Source: Fluviicola sp.
GTDB lineage: Bacteria; Bacteroidota; Bacteroidia; Flavobacteriales_D; Crocinitomicaceae
Length of the DNA: 64,000 bases
NCBI GenBank assembly: GCA_002734065.2
Contig: NVXU02000039.1
Span: 113,195-177,194, forward strand
Direction of reading: 5' to 3'
How positions within the stretch are numbered: the stretch's first letter is position 1; the number at the start of each line of letters is the position of its first letter. The translations under genes and the position numbers were made by a program. The notes under the pieces are model-generated. The model searched no databases, had not been told where the DNA came from, and saw only the letters and a list, made by a program, of their open reading frames with translations. This document shows, piece after piece, positions 42,147 to 51,661 of this stretch.

Positions 42147-43394
42147 TCAACTTTGGACCGACTTCAAATCTTCCCAAAAATTGGGGTAACTTTTGGCAAC
42201 AGCCTCGGCATTGTGAATTGTTAAACCTCCTTCAATTTGCGTTCCTGCAATTGCCAAGCACATCGCAATTCTGTGATCGTTGTGAGAATCGACTTCTGCA
42301 GAATGTAAAATAACGCCTCCATGAATAATCATTGTGTCCTCTTCGAGGTCAATTTGCAAACCTAATTTTTCGAATTCTTTTTGCAGAACAAGTCCGCGAT
42401 TGCTCTCTTTGTTGGATAATCGGTGTAGGCCTTTTATTCTTGACTGACCGTTGCAAAACGCTGCAAGTGCCACCAGTGCTGGGAATGCGTCGGGGCAGTG
42501 AGTTGCGTTAAACTCAAAAGGAAACCTGAATTCTCCGTTAATACTGAGTTGCTCGCCTTCCCATTCTACTTCGCAATTGGCTAATTCGAGCGCATATAAA
42601 ATTGCTCTGTCCGCTTGCTTGCTCAATGGTTTCAATCCTTGCACGGAGAAATTCTCGGACAAAGCAGCCGCCACGAGCCAACAACTTGCGGCACTCCAAT
42701 CTGCTTCTACAAAGTAATTACACGATTGATAATTCTGTCCTCCTTTGATGAAATAACGTTCGTAATTCTCATTGACAATTTCAATTCCGAAGCATTTCAA
42801 AGTGTCAATTGTCATGTCGATATACGGTGTGCTGACAGCATTCTCAACAAAAAGAGTCGTATCGTTTTCGAGCAAAGGCAAGCCCATGAGCAATCCTGAA
42901 ATGTATTGCGAAGAATGACTCCCGTCAACGGTCATTTCTCCGCCTCTTAACTTGCCAGAAAATTGAAAGGGCAGAAAACCATTGTTGGAGTTAATTTCTA
43001 CGCCGTATTTTATGAAATTATTCTCAAAAAAGTTTTGTTCTCTTTGGAGAATAGAACCTTCACCGGTAATAATTTGCTCTCCGTCATGAACGGCAACAAT
43101 ACCTGCAAGCAAGCGCAAGCCCAATCCACTTTCGCCTACATTTAATTCGATGTTTTTCGGGAAGCTTTTAATGCCTTCGATTTGCACTTTCTCGTCCAAA
43201 AAATCAACCTTTGCTCCCAAAAGTTGTATGCTTTTCAACATGGCTTTTACATCTTTACTTTGTCCGACAGTGTGAATCACACTAACTTCTGAAGACAAGT
43301 CGGCACAAAGGATAGCGCGTTGAGCATCGCTTTTTGAAGGTGGCGGAAACAGCTTTCCAGAGAGTGCAGAAAATGCAACATTAACTTGCATCAT
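42147..43394 (-). CDS. aroA: 3-phosphoshikimate 1-carboxyvinyltransferase (EPSP synthase)
   Basis: 415 residues (43394; the Met at codon 2 is also possible). Motifs: PPSKSDAQRAI (Lys-Ser that binds shikimate-3-phosphate), SSQYISGLLMGLP, and the C-terminal DHRIAMCLAIAG. The usual NAGTAxR block is replaced by ESGLGLRLL, a class-II-like variation. It transfers enolpyruvyl from PEP to shikimate-3-phosphate. It overlaps the stop of the DAHP synthase gene by 14 bp, so the two shikimate genes form a coupled pair. Confidence 0.95.
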   Translation of the reverse strand: MMQVNVAFSALSGKLFPPPSKSDAQRAILCADLSSEVSVIHTVGQSKDVKAMLKSIQLLGAKVDFLDEKVQIEGIKSFPKNIELNVGESGLGLRLLAGIVAVHDGEQIITGEGSILQREQNFFENNFIKYGVEINSNNGFLPFQFSGKLRGGEMTVDGSHSSQYISGLLMGLPLLENDTTLFVENAVSTPYIDMTIDTLKCFGIEIVNENYERYFIKGGQNYQSCNYFVEADWSAASCWLVAAALSENFSVQGLKPLSKQADRAILYALELANCEVEWEGEQLSINGEFRFPFEFNATHCPDAFPALVALAAFCNGQSRIKGLHRLSNKESNRGLVLQKEFEKLGLQIDLEEDTMIIHGGVILHSAEVDSHNDHRIAMCLAIAGTQIEGGLTIHNAEAVAKSYPNFWEDLKSVQS

Positions 43395-44469
43395 CCTCCT
43401 TTTTTGGTGGATTCATCACGGCAGTTTGGCGACGGATAGATTCTTGGTGAATGGCATCCATTAATTGTCGAACAAAAACCGTTGTCAGTTGATATTCTCC
43501 GCTACTATTCAAGCGTCGATTAATGATTTTTGTCCAGTGTTCTTGCTGCAGAATCGTGATGTTATTCTCTCGTTTTAATTGTCCCACTTCTTCGCTAAAA
43601 TTCATTCTCTCACTGAGTAAATCGAACAATCTATCGTCCAAATCGCTCACTTTATCACGAATTTCTCTTATTTGCGTAGCGACATCTTTCGAAACTATGG
43701 CAGAACGGAGAACGATTGCCTCCAAAATTTCTTTCAATCGAGTGGGTGTAATCTGTTGCGCTGCATCTGACCAAGCATTGTCTGGGTCGGGATGCGTTTC
43801 TATCATCAACCCATCAAAATTCAAATCCATTGCTTTTTGAGAGACTTCAAACAACAATTCTCGATTGCCAGTGATGTGACTCGGGTCGCAAATAATAGGC
43901 GTTTCGGGTCGTTTTTCATTCAACGCGATGGGCAATTCCCAGCTCGGAACATTTCTATATTTTCGGTGATTGTAAACGGAGAATCCACGATGAATTGCCG
44001 TTAAATCCGTCACTCCAACCTTCTCGAAGCGCTCGAAAGCACCTAGCCACAGGTTCAAATCTGGATTCATGGGATTCTTAATCATCACAGGGATATCGAC
44101 ACCTTTTAAAGCATCTGCAATTTCTTGCACCGCAAAAGGATTGACTGTCGTTCTTGCTCCAATCCAAAGGCAAGAAACGCCTGCTTTTAGTGCTAATTCT
44201 ACATGACTTTTTTTCGCAACCTCGATAGTTGTAGGGAGGTTGGTCAATTTTCCTGCGTTAACAATCCACGCTAAACCTTCTTCTCCGACACCTTCAAAAC
44301 AACCTGGTCGCGTGCGTGGTTTCCAAATCCCAGCACGCAGCATTTGCGCAGAATTATTCTTTGCAATCTCTTGACAGACAGATACAGTCTGCTGTTCAGA
44401 CTCCGCACTGCATGGGCCTGCGATTACAAAAGGACGATTTCCTTGCTTTATTTTTTCGGATAAATTCAT
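43381..44469 (-). CDS. Bifunctional DAHP synthase / chorismate mutase
   Basis: 362 residues. The N-terminal part (about 1-260) is a class I-beta/KDO8P-like DAHP synthase: GPCSAESEQQ, KPRTRPGCFEGVGEEGL, GARTTVNPF and DPSHITGNR. The C-terminal part (about 265-350) is an AroQ-type chorismate mutase helix set: VATQIREIRDKVSDLDDRL and LQQEHWTKIINRR. The fusion is common in Bacteroidetes and lets chorismate products feed back on the first shikimate step. It overlaps both aroA (14 bp) and tsaB (4 bp). Confidence 0.95.
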   Translation of the reverse strand: MNLSEKIKQGNRPFVIAGPCSAESEQQTVSVCQEIAKNNSAQMLRAGIWKPRTRPGCFEGVGEEGLAWIVNAGKLTNLPTTIEVAKKSHVELALKAGVSCLWIGARTTVNPFAVQEIADALKGVDIPVMIKNPMNPDLNLWLGAFERFEKVGVTDLTAIHRGFSVYNHRKYRNVPSWELPIALNEKRPETPIICDPSHITGNRELLFEVSQKAMDLNFDGLMIETHPDPDNAWSDAAQQITPTRLKEILEAIVLRSAIVSKDVATQIREIRDKVSDLDDRLFDLLSERMNFSEEVGQLKRENNITILQQEHWTKIINRRLNSSGEYQLTTVFVRQLMDAIHQESIRRQTAVMNPPKKEDDAS

Positions 44470-45137
44470 TTTTTCTTTCCTGCGATAAAATCTTTTAGAT
44501 AGAACGGTTCCCAGTAGGCAACATTTTCAAATTCTTTTTTTGCTAATTTTTCGTGCGCCAATTTCACTTGTCCCAAAGCGGAGGATTTTATAGTCGTATC
44601 AAAAGTGCACTCTTTTTCTTTCCAGATTGTTTTTAGTTTTTCTGCACCGTCACCAAAACAAACAAATGGGGTGAATTCTGCATAAGAATCCGCATCAATG
44701 ATGTCTGCCGAAATACTTTTTAACGCTTCCTTATTCTCATTGGAGAATAAATTATAAACTTCCATTCTTCGCGCATCTATTACAGCGCAATAATTGATTC
44801 CTGAATGCTTTTCGCTTGCTAATTCTGTCAAAGAAGTCAAAGCATCGATGGCAATTAGCGGAATATCTAAGGCATAACACAAACTTTTTGCCGTTGCTGC
44901 TCCGATTCTGAGTCCTGTATATGAACCTGGACCGGAAGCCAAAGAAACTGCCGATAAGTCTTTCAAAGTTATTTTTCCTTGCTGGCAAACATCTTGAATA
45001 AATAAATTGAGATTCTCACCATGCGAATAACCGTCTTCTTGCGTTTCTTTGATGGCTACTAATTCTCCATTTAAAGACAAGGCAACAGAACAAACTTTCG
45101 TTGCTGTTTCAAGGTGCAAAATGTACTTTTTCTCCAT
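44466..45137 (-). CDS. tsaB: tRNA threonylcarbamoyladenosine biosynthesis protein TsaB
   Basis: 223 residues of the ASKHA-type TsaB family: LHLETATKVCSVALS at the N-terminus, and the diagnostic VSLASGPGSYTGLRIG block. TsaB partners TsaD and TsaE in forming t6A at position 37 of tRNAs. The catalytic metal and nucleotide sites belong to TsaD, consistent with their absence here. It follows the OmpR-type regulator by 2 bp and overlaps the DAHP synthase start by 4 bp. Confidence 0.96.
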   Translation of the reverse strand: MEKKYILHLETATKVCSVALSLNGELVAIKETQEDGYSHGENLNLFIQDVCQQGKITLKDLSAVSLASGPGSYTGLRIGAATAKSLCYALDIPLIAIDALTSLTELASEKHSGINYCAVIDARRMEVYNLFSNENKEALKSISADIIDADSYAEFTPFVCFGDGAEKLKTIWKEKECTFDTTIKSSALGQVKLAHEKLAKKEFENVAYWEPFYLKDFIAGKKK

Positions 45138-45139
45138 TA

Positions 45140-45826
45140 TTACTTGACTTCTAGTTTAAAACCGATGCCGTGCACGTTTATAATTGATATTTTTTCGTCT
45201 TCCTTAAGGTATTTTCTCAATTTCGTGATAAAAACATCTAAACTTCTACCAACGAAGTAGTCATCTTGCCCCCAAACGCCGTTTAGAATGATTTCTCTAG
45301 CGGCCACACTGTTTTTATATTTGCAGAGAAATGTTAAAATTTGCGCCTCTTTTTTCGTTAAACTTTTCTCGAAATTCGGATGAACTAGCGTAAAATTAAC
45401 GGTGTCAAAAGAGTATTCTCCGATAGTGAAAACCGTTTCTGTTTCCGATTCGGGTTGAATGTCAATTCTTCGCAACATTGCTGCTACACGAAGTTGCAAT
45501 TCTTCAATATTAAAGGGTTTTGTGAGGTAATCATCTCCGCCAGCTTTAAATCCCGCAATTTTATCTTCATCAGAAGATTTTGCCGTCAAAAATAATATGG
45601 GCACTTTTTTATCGATTTTACGAATGTCTTTTGCCAATGTGAAACCATCTTTTTTAGGCATCATTACGTCAAAAATACACAGGTGAAATTTCTCAGAATT
45701 AAAACGCTTGCCTCCTTCTACTCCGTCGCAACACAAGGTAACGTCAAATCCATCCGACTTTAACTGATCCGATACAATAAATCCTAAACTGGCATCATCC
45801 TCGACCAATAAAATTTTAACTTTCAT
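45140..45826 (-). CDS. Orphan response regulator, OmpR/PhoB family
   Basis: 228 residues from ATG 45826 (MKVKILLVEDDASLG); a TTG at 45943 would add 39 residues of non-receiver sequence and is rejected. Receiver: phosphoacceptor in LCIFDVMMPKKDG, LTAKSSDED, and winged helix with FSLDVFITKLRKYL-like recognition (GRSLDVFITKLRKYLKED). No histidine kinase gene adjoins it, so it may be phosphorylated by a distant kinase. It is the first of a tight row with tsaB, which suggests shared transcription. Confidence 0.93.
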   Translation of the reverse strand: MKVKILLVEDDASLGFIVSDQLKSDGFDVTLCCDGVEGGKRFNSEKFHLCIFDVMMPKKDGFTLAKDIRKIDKKVPILFLTAKSSDEDKIAGFKAGGDDYLTKPFNIEELQLRVAAMLRRIDIQPESETETVFTIGEYSFDTVNFTLVHPNFEKSLTKKEAQILTFLCKYKNSVAAREIILNGVWGQDDYFVGRSLDVFITKLRKYLKEDEKISIINVHGIGFKLEVK

Positions 45827-46238
45827 AAGTTTCTGTTTCAATTGAGCCAACAAGATATTAATTTGAATTTGATTGAAGGTTAATGTTCTGTAAAAAAGAA
45901 TGGGAACGAAGATTGGCATCTTCATTCCCATTACACTAATCAACCTAACCTACTACTACGTGACAAATTTAACAGAAGAAATTAAAAGTGCAACAACATT
46001 TTATGCTATAAAAAAAGCATCACTATTTATTAGCATCCAACAATGCTCTACATATTTTCAACCTTTTTTAAAATCCAATAAAGACGTGTTATATTGGAAA
46101 GCGCTATTATTCAAACTATCCAAGTCGCTTAATCGATTTAGCAAAGACGCGTAAGTTTATAATTGTGTGTGCTTAAGAATCCAAGAGTTATATTTATATT
46201 TGAACAATAAAAATTAATTTTTTGCTTAAAATCGATGC
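45827..46238. other. Divergent spacer between two response regulators
   Basis: 412 bp without a supported gene. A TATATTTG box at 46195-46202 lies 36 bp before the 46239 start, though no TTG stands 17-23 bp upstream of it. An 84-codon frame (45900-46154) shows no family and is not called. Confidence 0.5.
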
Positions 46239-46907
46239 ATGGAATCAATACTAATCATAGATGATGAATCAGATATCAGAGAAATTTTAGGATACAACCT
46301 GAAAAAGGAGGGTTATAAAGTTTTTTCAGCTTCCAATGGAGTTGAGGGGATTTCTATTGCAAAGAAAGAGCATCCCGATTTAATTTTACTGGATGTAATG
46401 ATGCCAGAAATGGATGGTATTGAAGTCTGCGAAATTCTAAAAGAAGACGAGACAACCAAAAATATTTTAATCTGCTTTCTAACTGCGAGAAGTGAAGATT
46501 ACAGTCAAATAGCAGGTTTCAAAGCCGGTGGAGATGATTACGTATCGAAACCTGTGAAACCAAAAGTGTTAATCAGCAGAATTGAGGCTATTTTAAGAAG
46601 AAAAATAAGCGTTGAACCTGCAAAAGACAATGCTAAAGGCTTGGTAATTGACCAAGAAAAATATGAGGTCTCAATTAACGGAGCTGTGATTCATTTACCC
46701 AAGAAAGAATTTGCCCTGCTCGAATTACTTGTGTCTAAACCGGGTAAAGTCTTCAAAAGAAACGTGATTTTAGAGACCGTTTGGGGAACAGATATAGTGG
46801 TCGGCGATAGAACAATTGATGTTCACATAAGAAAACTGAGAGAGAAAATAGGTAATGATTATATTCGTACAATTAAAGGCGTTGGATATACATTTAATGA
46901 AAAGTAA
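46239..46907 (+). CDS. PhoB-like response regulator 1
   Basis: 222 residues: receiver (1-120) with DDESD, phosphoacceptor in LILLDVMMPEMDG and Lys in YVSKPVKP; winged helix (130-222) ending RTIDVHIRKLREKIGNDYIR. It is closely related to the regulator at 51662-52351 (identical IRTIKGVGYTFNE end), showing recent duplication, but has no kinase next to it. A 57-bp copy of its 3' end follows at 46994-47050. Together the two regulators enclose the TonB receptor and beta-helix genes. Confidence 0.93.
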   Translation: MESILIIDDESDIREILGYNLKKEGYKVFSASNGVEGISIAKKEHPDLILLDVMMPEMDGIEVCEILKEDETTKNILICFLTARSEDYSQIAGFKAGGDDYVSKPVKPKVLISRIEAILRRKISVEPAKDNAKGLVIDQEKYEVSINGAVIHLPKKEFALLELLVSKPGKVFKRNVILETVWGTDIVVGDRTIDVHIRKLREKIGNDYIRTIKGVGYTFNEK

Positions 46908-46986
46908 TTTGTTGTTTTGATAGAACGCAGATGACGCTGATTAAGCTGATTAAAATATGATTCGGTTGGGTGTATGATTTGAAGCT

Positions 46987-47050
46987 AAAGCTTGGTAATA
47001 ATTATATTCGTACAATTAAAGGCGTTGGATATACATTTAATGAAAAGTAA
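46987..47050 (+). pseudogene. Duplicated 3'-end fragment of response regulator
   Basis: Bases 46994-47050 repeat 46851-46907 with one mismatch, including the stop codon. The fragment's left end (AAGCTTGGTAAT) matches the other regulator at 52289-52300 instead, so it is a chimera of both paralogues. It cannot be expressed as a protein by itself. Confidence 0.92.
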
Positions 47051-47075
47051 AAAGAGCCAATTAGATTGACTCTTT
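47051..47075 (-). terminator. Terminator after TonB receptor
   Basis: AAAGAGCCAAT (47051-47061) and ATTGACTCTTT (47065-47075) form an 11-bp stem with one mismatch and a 3-nt loop. On the minus strand five T residues follow the stem, 20 bp beyond the receptor stop. Confidence 0.7.
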
Positions 47076-47094
47076 AAACATGCTTGAAGAGAAT

Positions 47095-50010
47095 TTATTT
47101 TGCTCGGAAAGTGTATGAAATCGACCCTGTTATTACCATTCCTTGATTAAACAACTCGTACAATTGTGAATCAGCATTGTAAGACTCGTAATATTTCGCT
47201 CTTTTGCTTTTTAGCAAGTTTTTTGCAGAGACACTCGCAACCCATCTTCTGTCAATTCCCAATGTTTTAGAAATTTTTATGTTCAGACTGTGAAATGGAC
47301 GCTCGTAAACATCAGGTAATGATCCAACACCAACAACCGCTAATTTCTTACCTTGAACATTGTAACTTGCATTAACAATCAATCCTAAACTGTCATTTTT
47401 AAATGTTAAAAAACCATTCACTATATAAGGTGACTGTCCGAACATTGGTCTGTAGTTGCCGATAACTTCTCCTTCTCTAGCATTCATCTGACGAACTTCT
47501 TTCTCTGTGTATTCCGTTCCTCCGACTGACGTTTTGACTTGGTTCATATCAATTCGAGATAGCACATACGTTAAATTCGCTCCTGCAACAAGACTTAAAT
47601 GAGTTCTCTTGTTGAATCCAATTGCTTTACGAAACTCTATTTCTGCTCCATAAACATCAGCAACTCCTGCATTTACAGGTTGTACTTCACTTGGTGCGGC
47701 AACATTTGCTACAACTTCAATCGGGTTAATGAAATGCTTGTAGAAAACACTCGCAGAAATCAGTTCCGTTCTTCCGTAAAAATACTCATACCTTAAATCT
47801 GCATTCTGAATAGACGTTTGCAATAAATCAATATTCCCATTGTATCTACGTCCTTGAATTGGGTCGTATATTTGCGAAATTGACTTCTCTTTAAAGGAAG
47901 GTCTTGCTACCGTTTCAGAATAGGCTCCACGTATGTTTGTATAGCGTGCTGCTTTTTGCTCGGTTGCTTCTTTCTCAATTTTGTACACCACATTTAAGGA
48001 TGGTAGTACACTTAATTCATCTAAAACTCTCTCGTTAATGTATTGAACACTACCGAGGTTGTTTTCTCCTGTATAATTGTTTATCGCATACTCTACACGT
48101 ACTCCATAAGTTGCTTTAAACGCTTTTGTTATTGGCAATTCATTCATCACATAAGCACCCATCACATTTTGCGACGCAATGAACGAATTCGCTTTTTGTT
48201 GCTCACCAGTACCATAAGTACCCGTTCCTCTTTCACTTGTCCAAATATTCTCTTCTTGAAAATACCAATTTGGGTCTTTACTATAAGAAGTTGGATTATA
48301 CACATTGAAAATATAATCATAAACATCAAAAGTTCTCTTCTTAAATGTATTTAGTCCTCCAAATTGAAGTTTACTTGGCAAAGAATCCCATACTCTAAAA
48401 TTGTATGATAAATCAAAACGACCGCTTAGGTTGTATTCTTTCAAATCTCTAAAAGTTCTTCTGATTTCTGCCCCAACACTTTGATTTAATGCATATACAG
48501 CTGTTTCACCATTACCAATTTTTTCAAGAACAGTTGAGCGAATATCTGGATCACTAATTGTAGAATATGTTGGACTTAACTTCCAATCGAGTTTCCATTT
48601 ACTTTTCTGACCTAAAAAATGACGACCATTTAAGTTTGCTGTCGAAACAGAGCGTTGTGTATATTGTAAACTCTGCTTAACAAGTGTTGCAGGATTACTT
48701 TCACTATTCTCTTGCGTAAGATTCGAAGCTGAAGATTGCCCATTCTGCGTTCTCATAACAGTGAAAGCAATCTTGTTCTTATTCCATTTTACAGCTTGTC
48801 CTATTAAGGCCGTCCACATAACATCATTTTGAGCTAATTCTCCTTTTGATGTTCTATCTTGATAGAGTGATGTAACAGAAAGGTCTGTGTCCTTTCTATA
48901 CTCATTGAACTGAACATCTTCAAAAAAATTGTTCGTATTCTTATAATTGAGAACAACATTGTATCCGTAATCTAAATTTGATTTATTCTTTCGAACTTTC
49001 GAAAGTCGATTACCATAAGAAATGGCATAATTTTGATTCAAAAAGCTTTTTGATTTCTCTGTTGCCATAATATTGCTAAATGCAGAAGTTTGCCGTGTCA
49101 ATGAAGGGTCATTCAGAACAGGATCTACGAACTTGTCTGTTGTTCTGATTGGCAGTTGCCTTGTTCCATCATCAAAACCGAGAAAATCGTACTTACCCCC
49201 TTGGTAAGAAATATAATTGCTATTAAACGTCGCCGCAGAGTTATAACCTAAGCTAGCTTTTACCGATAAATTTTCTGTTGAAGGGAAATCTTTGGTTGTA
49301 ATATCAACCAGCCCTCCTGTAAAATCACCCGTTAAATTGGGGGTGAATGTTTTATAGACCGTAATGTTGTCAATGATATTCGAGGGAAATATATCCATTT
49401 GAACGGAGTTTCTGTCTGGATCTAAGCCTGGAATTTCCATTCCATTGAGAACTGTTTTTGTATAGCGATCGCCCAAACCACGGACATAAACACTTTTCCC
49501 ATCTTCAACGGCAAGTCCTGGAACCATTTGCAAGGCATCAACAGCTGTACTTGCTCCAGTATTTTGAATTTGCTCTTTCGTTATTCCATCTGAGGATCCT
49601 TGTGCATCTCTTCTGCGTTTATCATCTGCAGCGACTGAGGTTGCTCCTTCTGTTTTGACATGACGAACAACCAACTCTTCAATCTCTTGATAAGAACTTG
49701 ACTTTGCTAATTGAATATTGATTGTAACAATTTTATTGTCTATAACAGAAATTATCTTCTCTTGATCCTCATACATATCTGCCTTCATGGAGAATAATAA
49801 AGTGACTTCACTCGTTGTCGTTTTAAGTTTATAAAGCCCATCAAAATCCGTTAGCGCACCATTGTTTTCTCCAACTACCTTCACTTTAGCAAAAGGGATT
49901 GCCTCTCCGGTTTTTACGTCTGTAACTTTGCCTGTAATTGTTCCTTGAGCAAACAAGTTGAAACATAATACAATACTTGTAATCAATAATCCAAAACTTC
50001 TTCTCATCAT
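47095..50010 (-). CDS. TonB-dependent receptor with carboxypeptidase-like N-terminal domain
   Basis: 971 residues: signal peptide (MRRSFGLLITSIVLCFNLFAQ), carboxypeptidase-like regulatory domain (about 23-110, GTITGKVTDVKTGEAIPFAK), plug with VDALQMVPGLAVEDGKSVYV and YVRGLGDRY (about 150-190), and a 22-strand barrel up to the final aromatic GSISYTFRAK. It should import a bulky ligand through the outer membrane, with energy from TonB. It follows a beta-helix lipoprotein gene (65-bp gap with a hairpin), as in Sus-like partner pairs, though no SusD homologue is seen. Ligand unknown. Confidence 0.95.
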   Translation of the reverse strand: MMRRSFGLLITSIVLCFNLFAQGTITGKVTDVKTGEAIPFAKVKVVGENNGALTDFDGLYKLKTTTSEVTLLFSMKADMYEDQEKIISVIDNKIVTINIQLAKSSSYQEIEELVVRHVKTEGATSVAADDKRRRDAQGSSDGITKEQIQNTGASTAVDALQMVPGLAVEDGKSVYVRGLGDRYTKTVLNGMEIPGLDPDRNSVQMDIFPSNIIDNITVYKTFTPNLTGDFTGGLVDITTKDFPSTENLSVKASLGYNSAATFNSNYISYQGGKYDFLGFDDGTRQLPIRTTDKFVDPVLNDPSLTRQTSAFSNIMATEKSKSFLNQNYAISYGNRLSKVRKNKSNLDYGYNVVLNYKNTNNFFEDVQFNEYRKDTDLSVTSLYQDRTSKGELAQNDVMWTALIGQAVKWNKNKIAFTVMRTQNGQSSASNLTQENSESNPATLVKQSLQYTQRSVSTANLNGRHFLGQKSKWKLDWKLSPTYSTISDPDIRSTVLEKIGNGETAVYALNQSVGAEIRRTFRDLKEYNLSGRFDLSYNFRVWDSLPSKLQFGGLNTFKKRTFDVYDYIFNVYNPTSYSKDPNWYFQEENIWTSERGTGTYGTGEQQKANSFIASQNVMGAYVMNELPITKAFKATYGVRVEYAINNYTGENNLGSVQYINERVLDELSVLPSLNVVYKIEKEATEQKAARYTNIRGAYSETVARPSFKEKSISQIYDPIQGRRYNGNIDLLQTSIQNADLRYEYFYGRTELISASVFYKHFINPIEVVANVAAPSEVQPVNAGVADVYGAEIEFRKAIGFNKRTHLSLVAGANLTYVLSRIDMNQVKTSVGGTEYTEKEVRQMNAREGEVIGNYRPMFGQSPYIVNGFLTFKNDSLGLIVNASYNVQGKKLAVVGVGSLPDVYERPFHSLNIKISKTLGIDRRWVASVSAKNLLKSKRAKYYESYNADSQLYELFNQGMVITGSISYTFRAK

Positions 50011-50024
50011 GATCTAGTTTAACT

Positions 50025-50062
50025 GACAAATGCCTACCGGTATTTCCGGAAGGCATTTTGTC
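50025..50062 (-). terminator. Intercistronic hairpin
   Basis: GACAAATGCCTACCGG (50025-50040) pairs with CCGGAAGGCATTTTGTC (50046-50062) with a single interruption. It lies between the beta-helix gene stop and the TonB receptor start on the same strand and may set the ratio of the two products. Confidence 0.65.
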
Positions 50063-50075
50063 TTATTTCTTATTA

Positions 50076-51386
50076 TTATAGCTTTCCTTTTATTGAGCAC
50101 CAAGTCCAAGCATAGCCCGCTGGATTTGCTCCAGTAGCAACTGTACTTGTTATTGCACCTTGAGCATTGGTTTGATCAGCGGGGAAGACTGTGCAACTTG
50201 TTACACCCGTGTTATCAAACGAACCTGTATAAACAGATACGGCAACAAACTCAGTCCCTGTAACAATTAATGTAGGGGATGCATTTGTTAAATGTGTGAA
50301 TGCATCCTCTTTTGCAGCTGTACAATTACTTTGATAACTCGCTCTTACTTTAATTGTTCCCAACTTTACATTTGAGATCGTGCCTTGCGCTTTTGATTTT
50401 AAATCAGCATTAGCAGTCGTTCCTCCAAAGGTTGAGGTTGTTCCATTCTGTAAAGTGAATAATCCTGTAATGTTTGTTGTCCCCTCTGGTCCATCAATCT
50501 CCAATGCTTCATCAGATGCTGCACCATTTATTACGATAAATTCAGAAACGGTTCCTGAATAGTTCATATCGATGTCTATTCCGTCATCTCCTTGAAAGCC
50601 AATTACAACATTTGTTACGTTGACTGTTCCTCCGAAAAACTCAATCCCGTCATCTAAATTTGCAATTACTTCAATGTTAGAAATAGAAGTTCCTGTTCCT
50701 ACTCCACCAAGTGTCAAACCATTGATTTCATTTCCTGCTCCGATAAGAGCTCCACCATGGCGAATGGAAAGGTAAGCAAGCGTTCCAGAATTATCAGCAG
50801 CATTGGTTCCTCCAAAAGCTCCATAAGTATCTGTTACCGGTATGCCTTCTATTTGAGATTGTGTGTCGCCATTGAGTGCAGAAATAGGTGCGTTACCTAA
50901 AACAATAACTCCTCCCCATTTGCCATTGTCTGTTTCAGAAAGGTTGGTGCCAACTAACTGCCCCTTCTGTATATTGTCTAAAACAGAAGTAAAGATAATT
51001 GGAGCACTAGGTGTTCCTACTGCATTTATTTTTCCTCCTTTTGCAATAACCAAAGCAGATGCGTTTGCGCCTGTTCCTTCTGCACCTTTTATAATTGTTC
51101 CTGCTTCAATTGTTAGCGTGACTCCATTCTGAACGACCACTTTACCATTCAATTGATAAATTTCTGTTGCCACCCATGTTTCATTTGAAGTTATAAATCC
51201 AGATTTGACAACGTTCCCGTTTATAACAGGAGCGAAATTACAAGACCCATCATCCTTTTTTGCATTTTGATTGTAGTTAGTTGCTGTAGGATCCGTACAT
51301 CCTTTCTTCTTACAAGAAACGTTTACTAGTAGCAACGTAGCTACTAAGGCAATCATTCCTACTTTAATTGTGTTTACTTTTTTCAT
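50076..51386 (-). CDS. Beta-helix lipoprotein with CTDPxATNYN motif
   Basis: 436 residues: lipoprotein signal (MKKVNTIKVGMIALVATLLL, then VNVSCKKK; lipid-bearing Cys26), the short GCTDPTATNYNQNAKKDDGS element common in Bacteroidetes surface proteins, and a long region of repeated strand-turn pattern (TIEAGTIIKGAEGTGANAS, ALVIAKGGKINAVGTPSAP, GTVNVTNVVIGFQGDDG), typical of a right-handed parallel beta-helix. It is expected on the outer membrane surface and may deliver ligand to the TonB receptor encoded next. Its divergent neighbour is a PhoB-like regulator. Confidence 0.83.
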   Translation of the reverse strand: MKKVNTIKVGMIALVATLLLVNVSCKKKGCTDPTATNYNQNAKKDDGSCNFAPVINGNVVKSGFITSNETWVATEIYQLNGKVVVQNGVTLTIEAGTIIKGAEGTGANASALVIAKGGKINAVGTPSAPIIFTSVLDNIQKGQLVGTNLSETDNGKWGGVIVLGNAPISALNGDTQSQIEGIPVTDTYGAFGGTNAADNSGTLAYLSIRHGGALIGAGNEINGLTLGGVGTGTSISNIEVIANLDDGIEFFGGTVNVTNVVIGFQGDDGIDIDMNYSGTVSEFIVINGAASDEALEIDGPEGTTNITGLFTLQNGTTSTFGGTTANADLKSKAQGTISNVKLGTIKVRASYQSNCTAAKEDAFTHLTNASPTLIVTGTEFVAVSVYTGSFDNTGVTSCTVFPADQTNAQGAITSTVATGANPAGYAWTWCSIKGKL

Positions 51387-51503
51387 CTTTTTAAAAGTTT
51401 AGTTTTTTATCTTTTTGTTGGTACAAATTTCCGTTAGTTTTCCCGAATTAATGTTCTCTAGTTTTTATCGTTGCAATAACTTTTCATGAAGCGTACATTA
51501 AAA

Positions 51504-51645
51504 TGTTAACCCTATGTTAAGGATGACTCTATAAACTCCATTTTTAACGGAGCTTCCCTTAACTATTACATAACATTTCAGCTTTATTCTTAACTATTCA
51601 ATAAGACTCTACTAACTCTTTAAAATTAGTATCTCCCTACCTTTG
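51504..51645. promoter_or_regulatory. Direct-repeat regulatory region, PhoB-like spacing
   Basis: TGTTAA occurs at 51504-51509 and 51515-51520, exactly 11 bp apart, the one-turn spacing of PhoB/OmpR-family boxes. CTTAACTATT words follow at about 51559 and 51591. A -7 box TACCTTTG (51638-51645) lies 16 bp before the regulator start and lacks a TTG upstream, as expected for an activated promoter. Confidence 0.5.
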
Positions 51646-51661
51646 AATAAATACTAACGTC

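Noticed and set aside
45900..46154. 84-codon frame between the two response regulators
   Set aside because: Composition is atypical and no motif or signal is seen; the region works better as a divergent regulatory spacer.
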